From: Bradyrhizobium icense
Lineage (GTDB): Bacteria; Pseudomonadota; Alphaproteobacteria; Rhizobiales; Xanthobacteraceae
DNA length: 64,000 bases
Reading direction: 5' to 3'
NCBI RefSeq assembly: GCF_001693385.1
Contig: NZ_CP016428.1
Coordinates: forward strand, 4,278,001-4,342,000
Shown one piece after another: positions 16,593 through 24,562 of this stretch. Below the pieces are notes generated by a model, which saw nothing but the letters and a program-made list of their open reading frames with translations, had not been told where the DNA came from and did not search any database. The position numbers and the translations under genes were made by a program. Position 1 is the first letter of the stretch. Every line of letters starts with the position of its first letter.

Positions 16593-18056
16593 ATGAATAA
16601 GACCGTGAACCCGACCGACTTGCAGCTTGACGACGACGGGCCGCTTTATGCGGCCCGCAAGAAAGTCTATCCGCAGAGCGTCTCCGGAACCTTCCGCCGG
16701 ACCAAATGGGGGCTGATGGCGTTCTGCCTCGGCGTCTATTACCTGTTGCCGTTCGTGCGCTGGAATCGCGGCTTGGGCGCGCCGGACCAGGCGGTGCTGG
16801 TCGATCTGCCGAACAGCCGATTCTATTTCTTCTTCATCGAGCTTTGGCCGCAGGAAGTCTATTACTTCACCGGCCTGTTGATCGTTGCGGCACTGACGCT
16901 GTTCCTGATGAACGCGGTCGGCGGCCGAATCTGGTGCGGCTATCTCTGCCCTCAGACGGTCTGGACCGATCTGTTCTATGCCGTCGAGCGGTGGGTCGAA
17001 GGCGACCGGCGCGAGCGCATGCGCAAGGACGCGGCCAAGGGCACCATCACGCTCCGGCGTGCCGGCGAAATCGCACTGAAGCATTCGATCTGGCTGATGA
17101 TCGCCTGGTGGACCGGCGGCGCCTGGGTGCTCTATTTCACCGACGCCCCGACGCTGGTGTGGCAGCTCCTCACGTTCCAGGCGCCGATGATCGCCTATAT
17201 CTGGATCGGCATCCTTACGGCCACCACCTACGTCTTCGCCGGTTGGATGCGCGAACAAGTCTGCGTCTACATGTGCCCGTGGCCGCGCATTCAGGCTGCA
17301 TTGACCGACGAATGGGCGCTCAACGTCACCTACAAATACGATCGGGGCGAAGCGCGCACGTCTCTGAAGAAGGCGAGCGAGTTGCGCGCGCTCGGCCAGC
17401 CCGTCGGCGATTGCATCGATTGCTATCAATGCGTCGCCGTCTGCCCAACCGGAATCGATATCCGCAACGGACCGCAGCTCGACTGCATCCAGTGCGGCCT
17501 CTGCATCGATGCCTGCGACACGGTGATGACCAAGATCGGTCGGGAAACCCGCCTGATCGGCTACGACAACGATATCAACATCCACAGGCGGCAGGAAGGT
17601 AAGCCGCCGATCTATCGGATCGTTCGGCCGCGCACGATCACCTATGCCGCCATGATTGTCGCCGTCGGCGCCATCATGCTCTATGCGCTGCTGACGCGTT
17701 CGCTGCTCGACGTCAACGTGCTGCATGACCGCAATCCGGTTGCGGTAAAACTCTCCGACGGGTCAATCCGTAATGCCTACACCGTGCGCCTCCTGAACAA
17801 GCGCGGATTCGACCGCGTCATCGCGATCGATGTGGATGGTCCTATCAACGCCACGCTCCACGTCGTCGGCGCCGATTCCGTAACGCAGGACCGGCCCATG
17901 ATCATCCTGGCACGCGATACGACCACGGAACTGCGGCTCCTGGTAACGGCGCCTGCGGAGAACAATCCCGAAAAATCCGTTCCGGTTAACTTCCGCGTCA
18001 CCGACATCGGGCTCGGCGAGGTCGCCTCCGCCACCGATCATTTCGTGTCGCCATGA
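16593..18056 (+). CDS. fixG: CcoG/FixG iron-sulfur membrane protein for cbb3 assembly
   Basis: 487 residues. Several membrane helices carry the motif GGRIWCGYLCPQTVW. Two ferredoxin-like clusters follow: CIDCYQCVAVCP and CIQCGLCIDACD. The C-terminal periplasmic domain is Ig-like. CcoG acts as a cupric reductase supplying Cu(I) to the CuB site during cbb3 assembly. Complete and canonical. Confidence 0.96.
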   Translation: MNKTVNPTDLQLDDDGPLYAARKKVYPQSVSGTFRRTKWGLMAFCLGVYYLLPFVRWNRGLGAPDQAVLVDLPNSRFYFFFIELWPQEVYYFTGLLIVAALTLFLMNAVGGRIWCGYLCPQTVWTDLFYAVERWVEGDRRERMRKDAAKGTITLRRAGEIALKHSIWLMIAWWTGGAWVLYFTDAPTLVWQLLTFQAPMIAYIWIGILTATTYVFAGWMREQVCVYMCPWPRIQAALTDEWALNVTYKYDRGEARTSLKKASELRALGQPVGDCIDCYQCVAVCPTGIDIRNGPQLDCIQCGLCIDACDTVMTKIGRETRLIGYDNDINIHRRQEGKPPIYRIVRPRTITYAAMIVAVGAIMLYALLTRSLLDVNVLHDRNPVAVKLSDGSIRNAYTVRLLNKRGFDRVIAIDVDGPINATLHVVGADSVTQDRPMIILARDTTTELRLLVTAPAENNPEKSVPVNFRVTDIGLGEVASATDHFVSP

Positions 18057-18076
18057 TGTCCCCAAGGAGCGTTCAC

Positions 18077-18574
18077 ATGAGCCGTGCGCAACAACCAAGG
18101 CCTATCACCGGGCGCATGGTGCTCTTATTGATGGTGGCGTTCTTCGGCGTCGTGATCGGGGTCAACCTCGTCATGATGCGGCTTGCCATCCAGACCTTGC
18201 CCGGCACCGAGGTCGACAGCGCCTACAGCGCCAGCCTCGCCTACCAAAAGGAGATCGCCACCGCGCACGCCCAGAGCGCGCGCAACTGGAAGGTCGATGC
18301 CCATGTCGAGCGCAGCGGGCAGGGCGGCGCGACGCTGCGGGTCGAGGCACGCGACAATTTCGGCCGGCCTATGTCCGGAATGAAATTCCAGGGCCGGTTC
18401 GAGCGGCCGACCGACCGGCGAGCCGACCTGCCGGTAGATCTCGCCGAAGTGGGGGTTGGCATCTATCGCGGAAGCGCGGAGACAATCGCGCCGGGCCAAT
18501 GGGATCTGGTGCTCGAAGGCGTCGCATCGGGGCAGCGGCTGTTTTTGTCCAGGAACCGCGTGTTGTTGAACTAG
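18077..18574 (+). CDS. fixH: FixH/CcoH cbb3 assembly protein
   Basis: 165 residues from ATG 18077, preceded by AAGGAG at seven bases. Earlier in-frame ATGs at 18053 and 18056 overlap the fixG stop and lack such a site. One N-terminal membrane helix (MVLLLMVAFFGVVIGVNLVM) precedes a periplasmic beta domain. It interacts with FixN during assembly. The stop is followed directly by a palindromic repeat. Confidence 0.92.
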   Translation: MSRAQQPRPITGRMVLLLMVAFFGVVIGVNLVMMRLAIQTLPGTEVDSAYSASLAYQKEIATAHAQSARNWKVDAHVERSGQGGATLRVEARDNFGRPMSGMKFQGRFERPTDRRADLPVDLAEVGVGIYRGSAETIAPGQWDLVLEGVASGQRLFLSRNRVLLN

Positions 18575-18621
18575 AGCACGATCCGGAGAAGCGGAAACCG
18601 GTTTCCGAAAAGATCATGCTC
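18574..18621. repeat. Bradyrhizobium-type intergenic palindromic element
   Basis: 48 bp with outer arms GAGCACGATC / GATCATGCTC (one mismatch) around a perfect 14-bp core GGAAACCGGTTTCC at 18593-18606. From memory, near-identical elements are dispersed in large numbers in Bradyrhizobium and related genomes. It fills the gap between the fixH stop and the fixI start. The transcript would fold into a long hairpin, possibly a processing or stability signal inside the operon. It also supplies an in-frame ATG (18616) that could be mistaken for the fixI start. Confidence 0.8.
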
Positions 18622-18639
18622 AAACAAGAAGGCCGGATC

Positions 18640-20832
18640 ATGCAGGCGACGCGAGACTTTTCACACTATGTCCGGCATCTCGGCTCGGGGCTGTCGCATA
18701 TCGATCTGGCGGTGGAGGGCGTCAATTGCGCCGGCTGCATGTCGAAGATCGAGCGCGGCCTTTCCGCGATTCCGGACGTGACGCTGGCGCGTGTCAACCT
18801 GACCGACCGCCGTGTCGCATTGGAATGGAAGGAGGGTACGCTCGACCCGGCCCGCTTCATCGACCGGCTGGCCGAACTCGGTTACAAGGCTTATCCGTTC
18901 GAGCCGGTCCGCGCCGAAGCGGTGGAAACGGAGCATGCGAGCTTTCTGCTCCGCTGCCTCGGCGTCGCCGCCTTTGCCGCGATGAACATCATGATGCTGT
19001 CGATCCCGGTGTGGTCCGGCAACGTCAGCGACATGATCCCGGAACAGCGCGACTTCTTCCACTGGCTGTCGGCGCTGATTGCGTTGCCCGCGGCGGCCTA
19101 TTCCGGGCAGCCGTTCTTCAGATCCGCCTGGGCCGCTTTACGTGCGCGCCGCACCAACATGGATGTACCGATCTCGATCGGCATCGTGCTGGCGCTCGCA
19201 ATGTCGGTAGCGGAGACGATCCACCACGCCGAACATGCCTATTTCGATGCGGCTCTGATGCTGCTCGCGTTCCTGCTGGCCGGCCGCTATCTCGACCAGA
19301 GCATGCGCCGCAAGACGCGGGCGGTTGCTGGAAACCTTGCCGCGCTGAAGGCGGAAACGGCGACCAAGTTCGTCGGCGCCGACGAAATCAGCGTCGTGCC
19401 AATCGCGGCGGTGCGGACTGGCGACATCGTCCTGCTGCGTCCGGGCGAGCGCTCTGCCGTCGATGGTGCCGTGATCGAGGGGCAGTCCAAGATCGACCAG
19501 AGTCTGATTACCGGCGAAACCTTGCCCGCCAAGGCGGGGCCGGGCACTGCCGTCTATGCGGGTACGCTCAATCTCTCGGGCGCCTTGCGAGTGCGCGTAT
19601 CGGCGGCATCCGAAGGAACGCTGCTGGCGGAGATCAGCCGGCTGCTCGACAACGCCGTGCAGGCGCGCTCCCGCTACGTGCAGCTCGCCGACCGTGCGTC
19701 CCGGCTCTATGCCCCGGTCGTGCATACCGCCGCGCTCCTCACCATGCTTGGTTGGGTGGCGATCGGCGCCACCTGGCACGACGCCATCGTCATCGCGATC
19801 TCGGTTCTCATCATCACCTGCCCCTGTGCGTTGGGGCTGGCAATCCCGGCGGTGCAGACCGTTGTCTCGGGCGCCATGTTCCGCACCGGCGTTCTGCTCA
19901 ATTCCGGCGATGCCATCGAGCGGCTGGCCGAAGTCGACCGTGTCGTGTTTGACAAGACGGGAACGCTGACCTTGCCGGAGCTCGACGTCACCAATGCCGT
20001 CGACGTTCCGAAAGACGTGTTCGAACTCGCCGGGCGGCTGGCGCTCGCCAGCCATCATCCCGTCGCCGCTGCGGTGGCTCGCGCCTCCGGAGCAAGGACG
20101 CCGTTGGCCGGGATCGAGGAGGTGGCAGGCCAAGGCGTCCGCGGCTTCGTCAACGGGCTCGAAGTCCGGCTGGGCAGGCCGTCCTTTTGCAGCGCCGACC
20201 AGATCGCCAACGAGATCCTGTGCAGGGATCCCGAGGCCTCCGTCGTCGCCTTCCGTCACGGCGAGATGCAGCACGTGTTCGCCGTGCGCCAGCGCCTGCG
20301 CCCCGATGCGGCCGCCGCCATTGCCACGCTTCTCAAAACCGGAATCGAAGTCGAGATTCTGTCCGGCGATCGCGAGCCTGCGGTACGTCATGCGGCCGAG
20401 CAGCTCGGCATTCATGAATGGCGTGCGGGCGTCACGCCGGCGGACAAGATTGCGCGCATCGAGGAATTGAAGCGACAGGGCGTCAAGGTGCTGATGGTCG
20501 GCGATGGCATGAACGACGCGCCGGCGCTCGCAGCCGCGCACGTCTCGATGTCGCCGGTCAGCGCGACTCATCTGAGCCAGGCTACCGCCGATCTGGTGTT
20601 CCTCGGCGATCGCCTCGCGCCCGTCGTCGCGGCAATCGGCTTCGCGCGGAAAGCGCTGCGATTGATGCGGCAGAACCTTTGGCTGGCTGCAGGCTATAAC
20701 GTGCTCGCCGTGCCGCTCGCGATTGTCGGCCTTGCAACGCCGCTGGTCGCGGCCGCCGCCATGTCCGGTTCGTCATTGCTGGTGATCTTGAATGCGCTGC
20801 GCGCGCATCGCGGCGCGCGGGAGTTTGGCTGA
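18640..20832 (+). CDS. fixI: FixI/CcoI copper-exporting P-type ATPase
   Basis: 730 residues from ATG 18640; the upstream ATG at 18616 lies inside the palindromic repeat. An N-terminal heavy-metal-associated domain carries GVNCAGCMSKIE. The translocation motif CPCALGLAIP, phosphorylation site DKTGTLT, HP dipeptide in ASHHPVAAA and hinge GDGMNDAPAL are all intact. It moves copper for the CuB centre of cbb3 oxidase. The stop overlaps the fixS start. Confidence 0.96.
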   Translation: MQATRDFSHYVRHLGSGLSHIDLAVEGVNCAGCMSKIERGLSAIPDVTLARVNLTDRRVALEWKEGTLDPARFIDRLAELGYKAYPFEPVRAEAVETEHASFLLRCLGVAAFAAMNIMMLSIPVWSGNVSDMIPEQRDFFHWLSALIALPAAAYSGQPFFRSAWAALRARRTNMDVPISIGIVLALAMSVAETIHHAEHAYFDAALMLLAFLLAGRYLDQSMRRKTRAVAGNLAALKAETATKFVGADEISVVPIAAVRTGDIVLLRPGERSAVDGAVIEGQSKIDQSLITGETLPAKAGPGTAVYAGTLNLSGALRVRVSAASEGTLLAEISRLLDNAVQARSRYVQLADRASRLYAPVVHTAALLTMLGWVAIGATWHDAIVIAISVLIITCPCALGLAIPAVQTVVSGAMFRTGVLLNSGDAIERLAEVDRVVFDKTGTLTLPELDVTNAVDVPKDVFELAGRLALASHHPVAAAVARASGARTPLAGIEEVAGQGVRGFVNGLEVRLGRPSFCSADQIANEILCRDPEASVVAFRHGEMQHVFAVRQRLRPDAAAAIATLLKTGIEVEILSGDREPAVRHAAEQLGIHEWRAGVTPADKIARIEELKRQGVKVLMVGDGMNDAPALAAAHVSMSPVSATHLSQATADLVFLGDRLAPVVAAIGFARKALRLMRQNLWLAAGYNVLAVPLAIVGLATPLVAAAAMSGSSLLVILNALRAHRGAREFG

Positions 20833-21017
20833 TGGAAGTTCTGGTATTTCTCGTGCCGCTGGCACTCACGCTCGGTGCCATCGGCCTGATGGGTTTCCTC
20901 TGGTCGCTCAAGAACGGTCAGTACGACGACCTAGAGGGGGCCGGCTGGCGCGCGATTGCCGATGATGAGCCTGTTTCGGAGGAGAGGGTGCCTTCGAGAG
21001 GGAGCGGGCGTCACTAG
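20832..21017 (+). CDS. fixS: FixS/CcoS cbb3 oxidase maturation protein
   Basis: 61 residues, starting in the ATG that shares its A with the fixI stop. One N-terminal helix (VFLVPLALTLGAIGLMGFLW) then the CcoS signature SLKNGQYDDLEGAGWRAI. Required for cofactor insertion into FixN. Last gene of fixGHIS. Confidence 0.95.
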   Translation: MEVLVFLVPLALTLGAIGLMGFLWSLKNGQYDDLEGAGWRAIADDEPVSEERVPSRGSGRH

Positions 21018-21436
21018 GGCTCGACAGGCGATGACGAACTCGCCGTGCCCGCTGTCGAGGCTCGTCAAACCAGTCTTCCGGCTGATGCACGAGAAGGCTC
21101 TGCAAGAGAAGGCGGGGACGGCGCAATGACTACATCCGTGATGCTGCACCCGCACGTAGACGCCGCTCGACGTGTCGCATTCGTCATCGTTGAGGGGGAG
21201 CATAATCTTGGCCTTTCGGAAACGCGGCTCCAAGCGCGGTACGTCTGAATTTGGAAACCGCTCGCCCGGAGCTCGCGGATGCGATCAGGGCCTTTCGAGA
21301 CGCCTATGATGTTCTGGTGACGGCCGACGCGGCTACAAAGGTGGCTTGGGATCTGTTCGGCGAATGAGAAAAGAAAAACCCGCGCCCTGGGGCGCCCCGC
21401 GGATACTGAAAGTGGTCACGACGTCACTACAAGTAT
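21018..21436. other. 419-bp region without a convincing gene
   Basis: Two very short frames exist: ATG 21126-21248 (40 codons) and a TTG frame 21251-21367 (38 codons, ending KVAWDLFGE, helical). Neither has a clear ribosome site. A GC-rich inverted segment lies near 21375-21400 (CCCGCGCCC...GGGGCGCC) just after the second frame and may serve as a terminator for fixGHIS read-through. Nothing else recognised. Confidence 0.35.
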
Positions 21437-21706
21437 ATGGACGAAATCGGGTATGAGGCTGCTCACGATGCATGGGCGGCGGCGCGGAAGGTATATCACG
21501 ACGCCCAAATGCGCGTGGCGGAGGTACGGGCGCTCAACTTCGATGAAATTGCGCTCAAGGCGACGGCCTCGATGGCCTTCGAAGGCGGCTTTGGCGACAA
21601 GGACCGCCGCCCGCTTCGCGGTGAAAATCAAATGGTGGCCTTCGGAGCAGCGTGGGACGCAGTTCTGCTAGCTGCGAAAGCCTCTGAAGAGGCTGCCGTT
21701 CACTAG
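21437..21706 (+). CDS. Hypothetical helical protein, 89 residues
   Basis: Ala/Glu/Asp-rich, all-helical in appearance (MDEIGYEAAHDAWAAARKVYHDAQ...), no membrane segment or signal. The amino-acid composition looks coding, but the ATG has no good Shine-Dalgarno. A strong stem-loop follows its stop at 28 bp. Function unknown. Confidence 0.42.
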   Translation: MDEIGYEAAHDAWAAARKVYHDAQMRVAEVRALNFDEIALKATASMAFEGGFGDKDRRPLRGENQMVAFGAAWDAVLLAAKASEEAAVH

Positions 21707-21733
21707 GCACTCTGCAAAACACTGGACGGCTTC

Positions 21734-21761
21734 AGGCCCGCCGGTTCACGCTGGCGGGCCT
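21734..21761. terminator. Stem-loop between convergent genes
   Basis: Perfect 9-bp stem AGGCCCGCC / GGCGGGCCT with a 10-nt loop, 28 bp after the stop at 21706 and 38 bp from the end of the opposing gene at 21799. It has no T-run on either strand, so it may be a stability or Rho-assisted 3' end rather than a strict intrinsic terminator. Confidence 0.5.
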
Positions 21762-21798
21762 ACAGCGGCCCCAGCAACTGCCAGACGACACGGGCCCC

Positions 21799-22080
21799 TC
21801 AGTAGTCGTAGTAGCGGCGACGCGGCCGTGGATAGTCGTCGTCATAGTAGCGGTCGCCGCGATACCTGCGATATTGGTATTGTCGTGCCGCTTGATCCCG
21901 AGGAGATAGGGAGCCGGTCGGATAGCACATGCCGTCTCGAGCACTGAGATCCCAACCATGGCCGCACGGCGGAGGACGCCCATAGGCGCGGTATTGGATC
22001 GGCTCGACGGGTGGGGTGCCTTCGAGGACCGGCAGGCCCGTTTGAAGGGCTAGCGCGGTGGCTGCAATGGTCAGAAGCAT
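21799..22080 (-). CDS. Small secreted Tyr/Arg-rich protein
   Basis: 93 residues. A short hydrophobic N-terminus (MLLTIAATALALQTGLPVLEG) suggests export. The middle has a two-cysteine motif CGHGWDLSARDGMCYPTG, which could form a disulfide. The last 30 residues are a low-complexity Tyr/Arg/Asp tail (RRYRGDRYYDDDYPRPRRRYYDY). Proteins of this style are common and uncharacterised in Bradyrhizobium. Possibly an envelope or extracellular protein; function unknown. Confidence 0.55.
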   Translation of the reverse strand: MLLTIAATALALQTGLPVLEGTPPVEPIQYRAYGRPPPCGHGWDLSARDGMCYPTGSLSPRDQAARQYQYRRYRGDRYYDDDYPRPRRRYYDY

Positions 22081-22207
22081 TTGAATGTCCTCTTCCAGGC
22101 TGAACAGCAGAGGTTCAATTCTGATGAGGACAATAGCGTTCCGTGCCCCAACGGCGACTGAACGGCAAATTCATGGGGCATTCACAGCAGAAGCCGCCCG
22201 CCGCGGT

Positions 22208-22355
22208 TCATTCCAGAACATCATATTCGAAGGCAACGCCTTCGGGGTCGTTTTCCTCAAACCATTTTTTCCGCAGCATCCACATTGGCGAACACCTTGA
22301 TGTGCTCGGCATCGCCGACCTGCTTGCTCGTGTTGATGTAGACAAAGACTGTCAT
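22208..22355 (-). pseudogene. 48-residue conserved protein broken by a +1 frameshift
   Basis: From ATG 22355 the frame reads MTVFVYINTSKQVGDAEHIKVFANVDAAEK, then hits a run of six A (minus strand, 22265-22270) and stops at once. Removing one A restores WFEENDPEGVAFEYDVLE and a stop at 22208-22210. The whole then matches a small conserved Bradyrhizobium protein I recognise by pattern. Either a real single-base insertion, a sequencing error in the homopolymer, or a frameshift site. Function of the family is unknown. Confidence 0.65.
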
Positions 22356-22573
22356 TGGTCTCTCTTCAGCTTGCTAGCTCGGCTACGCCCTAGCCCCGCT
22401 CACCTCGGTGGGCTCCTCCTGGCGTCTGAGATCTTGCCGGCGATGAAAATAATTGCGAGCCCGATCATGAAAGCGAGGAAGCAGAGGGCGCCCAAATCAT
22501 CCGAAATACTTTGTACGTTGGATTGTGCGTAAAAATCCAGAAATCAAAAATCGTCAATGTTTTCAACCGATTG

Positions 22574-22663
22574 TGGCGGAAGGGGTGGGATTCGAACCCA
22601 CGGTACCCTTGCAGGCACGCCGGTTTTCAAGACCGGTGCCTTAAACCACTCGGCCACCCTTCC
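22574..22663 (-). tRNA. tRNA-Ser (anticodon UGA)
   Basis: The minus strand begins GGAAGGGTGGCCGAGTGG and ends CCACCCCTTCCGCCA with the CCA encoded. The 7-bp acceptor stem pairs fully, the T loop reads GTTCGAATC, and a long variable arm typical of serine tRNAs is present. The anticodon loop CTTGAAA gives UGA, decoding UCA and other UCN codons. Confidence 0.96.
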
Positions 22664-22967
22664 TTGCCTTTACGATCAAGCGCTTAGCCGATGCGAAGGT
22701 GAAAACACAAGAGAAATTGGAGTTGTTGAACCGGCAGGGCGGGAAGGACGTCGAGACGACGATCGAGACCAGCGCTTTCATCGAATCCTCCTTGTGCGGT
22801 TGCCCACCCCAGGGGGAAGTAACGTGGCTCACTTTCACGTTGTACGAACCACCTCACACGCGCCAGGAAATCGTGGGGGCGATGGGGGCATCTGCCGCAA
22901 TGCGGGCGCTTGCTAAATCTCACGGGGATCGCATCGTCCCGTCGCCGCAATTGGTCCGGCTACTTGT
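22664..22967. other. Region downstream of position 22663 without a supported gene
   Basis: 304 bp upstream of tRNA-Ser on the minus strand, so it should contain the tRNA promoter. A GTG frame 22699-22971 on the plus strand has no known domain and runs through the tRNA 5' flank. I found no integrase or att-like repeat of the tRNA 3' end. Confidence 0.35.
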
Positions 22968-23066
22968 TTAACCGAACACAACGGCCAGCAGGCTCGAGCA
23001 CAGCAGCACGAAGCTGGCCGTTGTCAGAGCGAGAAATCCGTTGGAGACAATGTCGTGGTTGCGCAT
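22968..23066 (-). CDS. 32-residue single-pass membrane peptide
   Basis: MRNHDIVSNGFLALTTASFVLLCSSLL..., almost entirely one membrane helix after a short polar N-terminus, ending VVFG. AGG lies about 9 bp upstream. Too short for standard gene calling. The coding look rests on hydrophobic pattern and the second small peptide next door. Function unknown. Confidence 0.42.
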   Translation of the reverse strand: MRNHDIVSNGFLALTTASFVLLCSSLLAVVFG

Positions 23067-23190
23067 GAGACACCTACCACACCAGATGCTCTTCCGAATC
23101 TATTAAAGCTTTCCGAATTCCTAACCGGAACCTATCGCCATTTCTCTGTCTGAAGTCCGGGCGGGCTACCCGAACCCCGGCCGTCAAAAC

Positions 23191-23280
23191 TCAAGCTCTG
23201 TAACGATAGCCTTCAAATGCATGGGCCAAGAAAATGCCTGCGCTCACCAGGCCCATCACTGCTGTAACCGTCTCGATCAT
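23191..23280 (-). CDS. 29-residue membrane peptide
   Basis: MIETVTAVMGLVSAGIFLAH then AFEGYRYRA. ATG 23280 has AAAGGA at eight to nine bases, a good ribosome site. One membrane helix and a short basic tail. I recall near-identical peptides in other Bradyrhizobium genomes, which supports a real gene, but no function is known to me. Confidence 0.5.
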   Translation of the reverse strand: MIETVTAVMGLVSAGIFLAHAFEGYRYRA

Positions 23281-23623
23281 CGCACAAATCCTTTGCGCCC
23301 CTGCGATCCACAGAACGACTCCACCGTTGCACAGTCAAAAAGATTCAGGGGCTGGAATCGCAGATCGGTCGTGAGTGATGATTTGGTGCAACAGATTGTC
23401 TGAAAGCGGCACAGGAAGGCTACGACCAAGGCGCATACAGTGTGAATCGAAGCGTTGCGCCCGTGGTTCGATGGGTAAGCAAAGCAACCATTCATTCACC
23501 ACGCGAGACCAGACCCCATTTCCGCCGTGTTCCGGTTGCGATATCTTCATCGCTTGATGCGGAGGTGGGCTGCATCGTGGGGTAAGGCCGCAACGCTTCG
23601 ACAAAGGCAGTCGGCCGCTGAAA
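23281..23623. other. Intergenic region upstream of rlpA
   Basis: 343 bp of mixed composition that should hold the divergent promoters of rlpA and the 29-residue peptide. No RNA gene or repeat recognised. Confidence 0.35.
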
Positions 23624-24562
23624 ATGGTAATTGGGGTGATGGGGATTCGACGGCCAAAAACGATCGTTCTGGCGGTTCGTGGTACTGTTGCCGTGGCAAC
23701 ATGCCTTGTCCTTGCCAACTGCGCCTCGTCGGACAAATTCGCCAGGCGCATCGATCCCAAATACGGCGTCTCCTCCAGCCCCCGCGTGGTGGGGTTCGGA
23801 GAGCCCGTGCCGAAGGGCGGGGGAACTTACCGCGTCGGCAAGCCCTACACCGTCGCCGGCCGGGTCTATGTGCCGGAAGAGGACCCGAACTATCGTGCCG
23901 AGGGAATGGCCTCCTGGTATGGCGACGATTTCCACGGCCGGCTGACCGCCAATGGCGAGGTTTTCGACATGACCTCGCTGACGGCGGCCCATCCGACCCT
24001 GCCGATCCCGAGCTATGCCCGCGTCACCAATGTCCGGAATGGCAAGTCGCTGATCGTGCGCGTCAACGATCGCGGCCCGTACCACGGCAACCGCCTCATC
24101 GACGTCTCGAACAAGGCCGCAGAACTGCTTGACTTCAAAGCAAATGGCGTCGCTCGGGTGCGGGTTGAGTATGTCGGCCGGGCCCCGCTGGAGGGTTCCG
24201 ACGACCGCCAGCTCCTGGCGACGCTGCGGACCGGCGAGCCCGCGCCGTCCCCAGCCACCGTTCGGGTCGCTTCGGCCCGCCCGTTCGTTCCCGAGATGCC
24301 GTCGTCCGCGGGCCGAATCCGGGGCGAGGTTCCGATGCCGGAGGGGCGGCCCTATAGCCTCGGCAATAGCTCGGCGGACCATGCCTCGATCAACGCGACC
24401 GCGGAAATGTCGGCTTCCAGCCGCTCGCGCGGCCGTGTCGCGGACCATCCGCGCGCCGTGTCCTACGAGAACGAGGCCAGCTACGTGGCAGCAAGCCGGG
24501 CTTACCTGCCGGTCGATCCACGTGGTCCGAGCGAAGTGCTCAGCGGGCGAGGGCTGTATTAG
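23624..24562 (+). CDS. rlpA: RlpA-family septal ring lipoprotein / lytic transglycosylase-like
   Basis: 312 residues. A signal peptide ends in a lipobox LVLANC, so the mature protein is probably an outer-membrane lipoprotein. The double-psi beta-barrel domain (about 85-175) contains GMASWYGDDFHGRLTANGEVFD and VNDRGPYHGNRLIDVS, keeping the Asp and His seen in active RlpA. The C-terminal 130 residues are low complexity, with no SPOR domain. The start is either ATG 23624 or ATG 23639; the latter has GGGG upstream. Family role: cleavage of naked glycan at division sites. Confidence 0.88.
   Translation: MVIGVMGIRRPKTIVLAVRGTVAVATCLVLANCASSDKFARRIDPKYGVSSSPRVVGFGEPVPKGGGTYRVGKPYTVAGRVYVPEEDPNYRAEGMASWYGDDFHGRLTANGEVFDMTSLTAAHPTLPIPSYARVTNVRNGKSLIVRVNDRGPYHGNRLIDVSNKAAELLDFKANGVARVRVEYVGRAPLEGSDDRQLLATLRTGEPAPSPATVRVASARPFVPEMPSSAGRIRGEVPMPEGRPYSLGNSSADHASINATAEMSASSRSRGRVADHPRAVSYENEASYVAASRAYLPVDPRGPSEVLSGRGLY

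Noticed and set aside
16464..17726. 420-codon minus-strand frame opposite fixG
   Set aside because: Low-complexity Arg/Asp/His-rich antisense of an unmistakable FixG; not a protein-like sequence.
19138..20571. 477-codon minus-strand frame opposite fixI
   Set aside because: Antisense of conserved P-type ATPase motifs; composition rich in Gly/Arg/His without fold signals.
22574..22663. tRNA-Ser as an integration site for a genomic island
   Set aside because: No integrase and no repeat of the tRNA 3' end was found on either side within the window.
22699..22971. 90-codon frame after tRNA-Ser
   Set aside because: Weak start, no domain, and it overlaps the end of the 32-residue peptide gene on the other strand.
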